Positions 58,261 to 64,000 of a DNA stretch of 64,000 bases are shown here, one piece after another. Every line of letters begins with the position of its first letter. Within the stretch, counting starts at the first letter, position 1. Source of the DNA: Pseudocercospora fijiensis CIRAD86 (taxonomy: Eukaryota > Ascomycota > Dothideomycetes > Mycosphaerellales > Mycosphaerellaceae); assembly GCF_000340215.1 (NCBI RefSeq), contig NW_006921547.1, positions 31,344 to 95,343 on the forward strand. Direction: 5' to 3'. Position numbers and translations under genes: made by a program. Below the pieces are notes generated by a model. The model searched no databases. It saw only the letters and a list, made by a program, of their open reading frames with translations, and was not told the DNA's origin.

Positions 58261-59850
58261 CCCGTAGCCTAATCCGAGCGAAGCCGGATATTTCTAGGCC
58301 GTAGTTAGAGCATTCGAGGAGCTTACGACGAGGATACGGAAACGGAGGTCTAGAGATATTAGGCGAGCGGAATAACAATTAGACTTCGCTTCTTTCTCTA
58401 TTAAGTAATGCGCCGGAAGGTATAGAAGGTACTATACGTATAGTATTCGCCGGGGGTTTAGTCTAAAGAACCGCTTATATAAAACTGTTCTAGCGTTCTT
58501 ATTAGTAGAAATTAAAATATACCCCCTACGTAACTGCAATCTTAGGCCTTAGCGCCCTTTACATTACTAATACTGCACGCGTTAATATATAACACTGAAT
58601 TTACTATTATTATAATACCGTATACTATCGTAATCGCAAGCGCTAAATGTACGTAATAGCATTTACTAAATATACGTAATAGCACGTACCGACTATACGT
58701 AGCCGGCCGCGCAAACTATACGCAACTAGACGCGCAAACTATACGCAACTAGACGCGCTAAATGTCCTCTCTACGTAGGCTTCGATAGGCAGTACATTAC
58801 TAACTGTATAGTATAAGAATATAGAAAGAGACGTCGCTATATCTAGGAATTAGCAAGGTTAAAGAGCAGGTAGTAGGGGTTTAGTTAGCAAAAGAATAAG
58901 ATTATCTAATACTAGAGTAAAACTATAGAGTAAATCGGCCGGGGCTTTCTAGCGGGTTAAATCTCGTTATACCCTAGCCCTTCGAGATATATTACAAGTT
59001 AACTAAGTAAATATAACTACTACGCTTACTCTTCGGCGTATACCGTAGTATATCTATAGAAACTAGACGAACTAAGTTTTTTAGTAAACATTTATAGCTG
59101 CTTAACCTAGATATTAGGTATCGAATCCGAACAATTAATAGCTGCTTAAACTATAAGACTTCCTAAGAAACCTCGCGATATAGTACCGATAATTCCCTAT
59201 ATAGTTGGTTTAGAAGGCAACTAAGAACCCGGCCTATGCGGCTTATAGCTAGTTTATAGGTACTATAGCTCCTATTATATACGACTCGGCACCCTAGCTT
59301 AGTTTAGATAGATCGAGTAATCTGCGTACGTTATAGAAGAAGGGGCTAGGTCTGTTTGTTCTAGAGTAGACGTAAAGAACTCGGACGAATACACTTAAAG
59401 CGGGGGCAGTGCTATAATACCTCTTACGCCCGACTATTATAGTAGAAGGACGCGCTCGTATTATAATTAGACGTACGGCTACAATTCTTATATACTAATA
59501 TCCCTTTACCGTCGCTAGCGTTATAGTAGCGTAATTAGAAGCGTAAAAGGCAGGTAGCGAGGTAAGGTTTAGATAATAAGAATAAAGTTTAAAAGTCGAG
59601 CGTTTAATCTACGTACTAGAAGTATAATTAATTCTTTTAATAAATAAGTAGTCCCTAGCCTAACTCTAGTTAAACTAAAGCTAACGAGTTAAGTCGATTA
59701 AACGCGTTTCTACTAAACTACGCTAGTAAAAGTAATTAATACGATAACGAGGGCGGCCTTAGGTAGGTATAAAGTAGAGCCTATAACCCTAACGATATTA
59801 AGCTTAGTTCGAAAGGGCAGACTAGGACCTAGGTACTATAAGAGGAATAG
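58261..59850. other. Unassigned sequence between Gypsy-3 and the tandem array
   Basis: No transposon domain or RNA gene recognised on either strand. It has CpG-rich short repeats around 58620-58760. It could be decayed intergenic or untranslated sequence of the following Helitron. Confidence 0.35.
58708..58757. repeat. 23-bp direct repeat, two tandem units
   Basis: The unit cgcgcaaactatacgcaac plus four bases occurs twice back to back and then starts a third time (cgcgctaaatg). Nearby tacgtaatagca also recurs (58650-58685). Confidence 0.8.
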
Positions 59851-60246
59851 TCCGCTAACGTTAGCAAAGTTAGGAGCACTTCGCGCGGTAAGGGACGGGG
59901 TTTATTCCCTCTCTCTAAGCGCTAACGTTAATAAAGCAATATAGGTACTAAAGCGGTAAGGCTACGGGGGGTTTAGGAGGAACGACTATCCCCCTAGCCT
60001 CTAAGCGGCAACGTTAGTAGAAGGAGCACTCCGCGCGGTAAGAGATAGGGTTTATCCCCTCCCTCTAAGCGCTAACGTTAGTAATAGTAGGAGCACTCCG
60101 CGCGGTAAGGAAGGGGGTTTAAAAGAAACGACTATCCCCCTCCCTCTAAGCGCTAACGTTAGAAAGAGGGATACTCTACGCGGTAAGGGACGGGGGGTTT
60201 AGAAGGAACGACTATCCCCCCTCCCTCTAAGCGCTAGCGCTTATAA
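59850..60246. repeat. Tandem array of 63-90 bp units with palindromes and G/C-rich arms
   Basis: At least five units, each opening with the perfect palindrome ctaacgttag or a one-base variant (59855, 59922, 60009, 60072, 60153; a degenerate copy, gctagcgc, near 60242). Each then has gcgcggtaaggga...gggg and a pyrimidine run ccc...ccctctaagc. Spacings of 67, 87, 63, 81 and about 90 fit shorter and longer unit types, the longer ones carrying an added gaacgactat segment. The purine and pyrimidine runs within a unit can pair as a hairpin. Confidence 0.85.
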
Positions 60247-60399
60247 AGGTAGGTTAGTAGAGAGGTACGTAGTAGGAGCCGCGTAAATAAAGTTTGTAGT
60301 CCGTACGTATCGCTCGCGATTTCTTTTATATATAAGAATCCGTCTTCTATTCCTTTTCGGGAGTAGCGTAGTTAGAAAGCGCCGCTATAAATAGAGACC

Positions 60400-63300
60400 T
60401 CCTTTACGACTTCCGCTTTCTAGCTATCGACCTCTAACCTTACTAGTACCGCTAATACGCAAAGCTATTTAATACTCGAGATAATTTGCGTATACCTACG
60501 ATACGATAACTAAACAACCCTAACTATAAGCAATATAGCGGTATAGTCGAAGCTCGCGATCTACGATACCTCGAGTACCTCCTATACTCTCTTAATACTA
60601 TCGAATAGCTAGATTGTAAAGCGTACCGTAGATACGTATAAGCGTTATACCTTCTAAGACTAAGTATAGGTCTATAGACGCAATACTTACCGTACGACTA
60701 GGCGCCGACTCGAGCGCTTATTTAATAAAGAGATTATACCTATAATCCGCGATCTTAAGGAGGCGATAGTATATACGTTAGCGGAAGGCGACATTATAGA
60801 GGCGCATAATACAGCTAAGTATATACTACTTATATATCTTAAATAGCATACTATAAAGGATCTTAAGCCCGCTTTCTACGCCGCTAAGAACTATCGTTAT
60901 ATTAACCTTATAGCCGAAATTTAGGGTATTATCTAGTAGAATACGCCTATCTATTCGTATATAGCGCAAGTCGGCTAGCAATTTAGTTACTAGTACGGAC
61001 AAGGAGCTACTAGCGTACCTAGTAGCGATCTACCTAGCGGTCTACTAAAGAAGAATATACTAGTAGATTACGCCGATACTAGCGAAGAGTCTAATAGTAA
61101 ATACGAAGGCGATAGTACTAAGGGTATAGATTAGTAGCGCTATAATAGCAAATGCGGAAAGCGTAAGAAGATTCGCTACTTCTAGAAAGGCACTCGTATT
61201 CTACGTTAGTACGAGAGCTATCGGTCTACCGCTGCCGTAAAGTAGAAGCGTAAGCGTACTATAGAGGATATCGATAACTCTTAAGTATAGTAGACGCCTT
61301 CGAAGCGTAGAGGCAAGCGTACTAGAAGTAGTCGTCCTATATTAACTCCCTAAGCGCTAAATACTCCTATTACTATTATATCGTCTCCTATACCTACTTC
61401 TTTACTATAGCTAACACCTCCCTCTACTAGTAGTAACATTGTCCTTACTCCTCGTATAACTAAAGCTCCGCCGCGTACTAGAGACCTAATAAAGTAGCCT
61501 CCTTCGGATTTATACTAATCTTCTATACCTCCGCCTTCTCGACCGTTATAGCCTACGCTATCGCAAGCCGCGCTATCTTCTACTTTAGGTGCTACGGGTC
61601 GTCGTCGTTATAGTTACTATAGTAGTAACGACCCTACGATAGCTTAGGTACGTACAACCTAGGTAGAAATCTCTCGATTTTACTATCCTCTTCGCTATAC
61701 TAGTAAAGAGATATCGTAGACACTAAGTATTAATACTCTTCTTACCGGAGCTATAGAGCGTACGTAGAAAGACTTTACTATAGGCGACTTTCCTAGCGAC
61801 GCCCTTAGTAGCGATCTCTTACCTAGTAGTAGTATTACTAGATATAACGATCTAGACGATAAAGAGAAGCCCGACGACCGAATCTTCTTCTTCTATAATA
61901 TTTACGAAGTCCCTCGTTATATTACTCGCCTATATAGAGTACCTAGGCTATATTCGCGTAAGTATAGTACCTATTAATACTATGCCGATAGATACGAGCT
62001 AGACGATCTTACTATATATAAGTAGTATATCGCTAATAAGTACGAGAGCTAGCGGTTCGAATTCCTTATAAACTCTAACGAGGAGTAGCTATAAGAGGAG
62101 CTTAAGATATACTACTAGGGCTATTATATAATAATAAAAGCTTAGTAAGAAGAGCGTCGCGCGGGACGTCTAGATTATTATAAAGGTTAGTAGGAGCGCG
62201 TATAGTAGATACAAGTAGTATAAGACCGAGAGCGTCGCTTCCTTAAGAATATAGAGCCTAACTTTGTTATAAACGACGACGAGAGCTAAGATCCGACCGC
62301 TAGTAACCTTAATACGTAGCTAGCTCTTTCTAATAACGACTTTTACCTCGTTTAAGAGTTCTTCGAATAGCTCGATAATAAGAAGATAGAGTATTATTAG
62401 AATAAGGATCTCTATAATAAAGGCAATAGTTACTAGGGTAGAGGCTATAAGGAGCGTTAGTTTAATACAGGTCTTAATACTAATCTAGAGTTACCTATAT
62501 TCGGCCTTTGTTAACACTGCCGTAAGATTCGCGATCGTAATAAGCCTTATATATTACCCGATCTTATATCCCTCGGCAATTGTATAGATCTAGGTCTATA
62601 GCCTACTAACCCGGAAACTAGCGCTAACCTGCCTAAACTTACAATAATAGAGGAAATACTTATTGCCCGCGTTTATATCTATATTAAGATACGGCTTATT
62701 AAGGGAGCTTAATAGCGATATAAGAACAATATAGTTAACTTCCTCCGAGATATAGGTAAGGTCTAGAAGGAACTATCCCTAGTACCGGAGTATATCGAGA
62801 CAGTTATATTGCGGCTAGCTTAGGGCGATAAAGTAACTAAGCGTACATTCGTACGAGACTTCTTAGTTCGACGCTAGGTAGTAAAGGTCTAGCTTAAGTA
62901 CCTTATTACTAACTCTCTAGATTATATAGGTATAATAATTAACGAGTATCGTCTATTATAGCTTCCGGATAGTTAAGATAGCTAATCCGTCCTTAATCGT
63001 ATATATATCGAGGAATACGAGGAAGGAGAGCTACCGCCGCCGCTAGTAGTAGGCTTATAGAATACTAAAATAGGCACCTAGGAAGATTAAGAAGAGGAGG
63101 AGAACTTCGCCGACTATCCTAAAGAATCTATATTGCCTTAAGCACACATCCTATAGGGCTAGCGAGAACAAATCTAGGAGCTCCTTAACTAATAGGATAA
63201 TAATCGTCGCTAGCGCGATACTTAAGTTTAAAACCGTACCGCTAAGTAGCGTCGCTATCGCTAAGATCTCTTATAGATAGATACTACTAGCGATAACGAG

Positions 63301-63480
63301 CCTAACGTATAGACTTAGCTTATACTTCCGCTATTCGATCTAGTACCCCTCGACGAATTTAATAAGATAGAGCGCCTTATATCTCGAGCTTTCCCTATAC
63401 TCTATCTATAGGGCCGGGCTAATTATATCGAGGCTCGTTAACGTAGTATAGTATTAGCTAGTAACCGGCCCTATACCTAT
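60400..63480 (+). pseudogene. Helitron protein, N-terminal part (truncated before Rep and helicase)
   Basis: Plus-strand frame of about 1000 codons interrupted by TAG/TAA. The first half is a low-complexity, basic and Ser/Thr/Pro-rich region with 'KQKRKRTIEDID' near 61240. Then come 'FGLCQHCRKIRDRNKPY' (one stop between Cys and His) at about 62500-62555, 'LPKLTIIEEILIARVYIYI' at about 62630-62690 and 'NIVNFLRDIGKV' at about 62730-62765. This is the zinc-containing block and 'LT.iE..LiarV' block upstream of and within the Helitron-like N domain of fungal Helitrons. 'RLISRAFPILYL' at about 63373-63408 is the start of the AFP.L...G segment. The frame stops soon after, so the HUH Rep nuclease and PIF1-type helicase are missing. 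No TC or CTRR ends were found. Confidence 0.75.
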
Positions 63481-63870
63481 AGGCTAGTTTTGAGCCTATA
63501 TAAGAGGCCTCCTTCTATATTGTAGATAGAGTATTAACCTCGTATAGTATATTGTTTATATTACACTTCTATAATGCCTATATTGTAGGGCTCTAGTTAT
63601 TAGCCTAAGCGACAGTCTCGTTATCCTATCTTGCTAAATATAGCTGCCTATATTGCTATAGGTTATATTACCCTCGGTAGCCTATACTATTGCTATAAGT
63701 AGTAGTAGTAGTATTAGTTTCCGTCCTTTATTAGAGCCGAAGGTAGGGCTATCTCTTTATATCTAACAGGTTCGGGTATGTTAAAGGTAGTCTCTAGGCA
63801 CGAATAGCTATAACCGAAGCGAGGGTACGATAAGAGCCTACGATACGGACGATACCGAAGTATCTTAAGG
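63481..63870. other. Unassigned RIP-mutated tail
   Basis: No Helitron frame and no other motif. A short (AGT)n run lies at 63697-63713. RIP-like composition weakens toward the end. Confidence 0.4.
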
Positions 63871-64000
63871 GGCCGTTACGACAAGCAGAGAAACCTCTTA
63901 ACAAGGGCATCGCTTTAACCCCGAAAAGCTGCAGATAACTGCGCGGACACAGGCCTAAACAATTCGCTGCACTGCCGTTGGGGATAATCTTGAGCACTTT
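63871..64000. other. Sequence without the RIP signature (probable edge of the mutated block)
   Basis: From about 63871 the composition changes: aagcag, aagggcatcgc, gctgcag, cacaggcc, ctgcactgccg and gagcac all keep CpA and TpG sites that are nearly absent before. A short minus-strand open frame (63794-63997) spans the change but starts with GTG at the window edge and has no recognisable domain. It may be the end of a host sequence continuing outside the window. Confidence 0.6.

Noticed and set aside
59850..60246. CRISPR array
   Set aside because: Units vary in length and sequence, there are no unique spacers, and the genome is eukaryotic.
63794..63997. 67-residue minus-strand open frame at the window edge
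   Set aside because: It starts with GTG at the edge, spans the RIP boundary and has no recognisable motif. Noted only as possible host sequence.

Overview
The window looks like a transposon graveyard from a filamentous ascomycete (Pezizomycotina), such as an AT-rich block, centromere flank or subtelomere. Almost all of it carries the signature of repeat-induced point mutation (RIP). CpA and TpG are scarce, TpA is abundant and CpG is kept. Codons for Gln and Trp have become TAG/TAA, and Cys and His codons have become Tyr. I see no intact host gene in 64 kb. Every recognisable coding region is a transposable-element pseudogene whose frame can still be followed through TAG/TAA stops. Orders present: Gypsy (four), Copia (two families), LINE (two), a DIRS-like tyrosine-recombinase retrotransposon (two copies), a Fot1/pogo DNA transposon and a Helitron. 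Domain assignments come from reading translations by eye; no database search was run.

Left part (1-18 kb). A Fot1-like transposase (minus strand) is split by Gypsy-1 (1053-7832, minus), a chromodomain Gypsy with 187-bp LTRs and a 5-bp target duplication. Next come DIRS copy 1 (about 9.6-12.9 kb, plus), a 5'-truncated Gypsy-4 (about 12.9-15.9 kb, minus) and a LINE missing its reverse transcriptase (about 16-18 kb, minus).

Middle (18-34 kb). Copia-1a (minus) lies between two copies of a roughly 0.9-kb LTR-like repeat. It is followed by a long broken frame of unknown identity (about 23.9-26.5 kb), a third repeat copy, and DIRS copy 2 (about 28.2-32.6 kb) with RT, RNase H and tyrosine recombinase. 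Copia-1b (minus) begins at about 32.6 kb.

Nested block (34-54 kb). Copia-1b is split by Copia-2a (33902-50666, plus). Copia-2a is split by Gypsy-2 (38148-49849, minus), the sister of Gypsy-1. Gypsy-2 is split by LINE-1 (38726-43531, plus), which contains a 100-N assembly gap. Three of these levels have visible target duplications. LINE-1 is the youngest of them and is mutated more mildly, with a different sequence preference. A second copy, Copia-2b, sits in the Copia-1b LTR.

Right part (54-64 kb). Gypsy-3 (plus) has gag, protease, RT, RNase H and the start of integrase, then is cut off. After unassigned sequence there is a short tandem array with palindromes (59.85-60.25 kb) and the N-terminal half of a Helitron protein (60.4-63.5 kb). 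In the last roughly 130 bases the RIP signature stops, which probably marks the edge of the mutated block.
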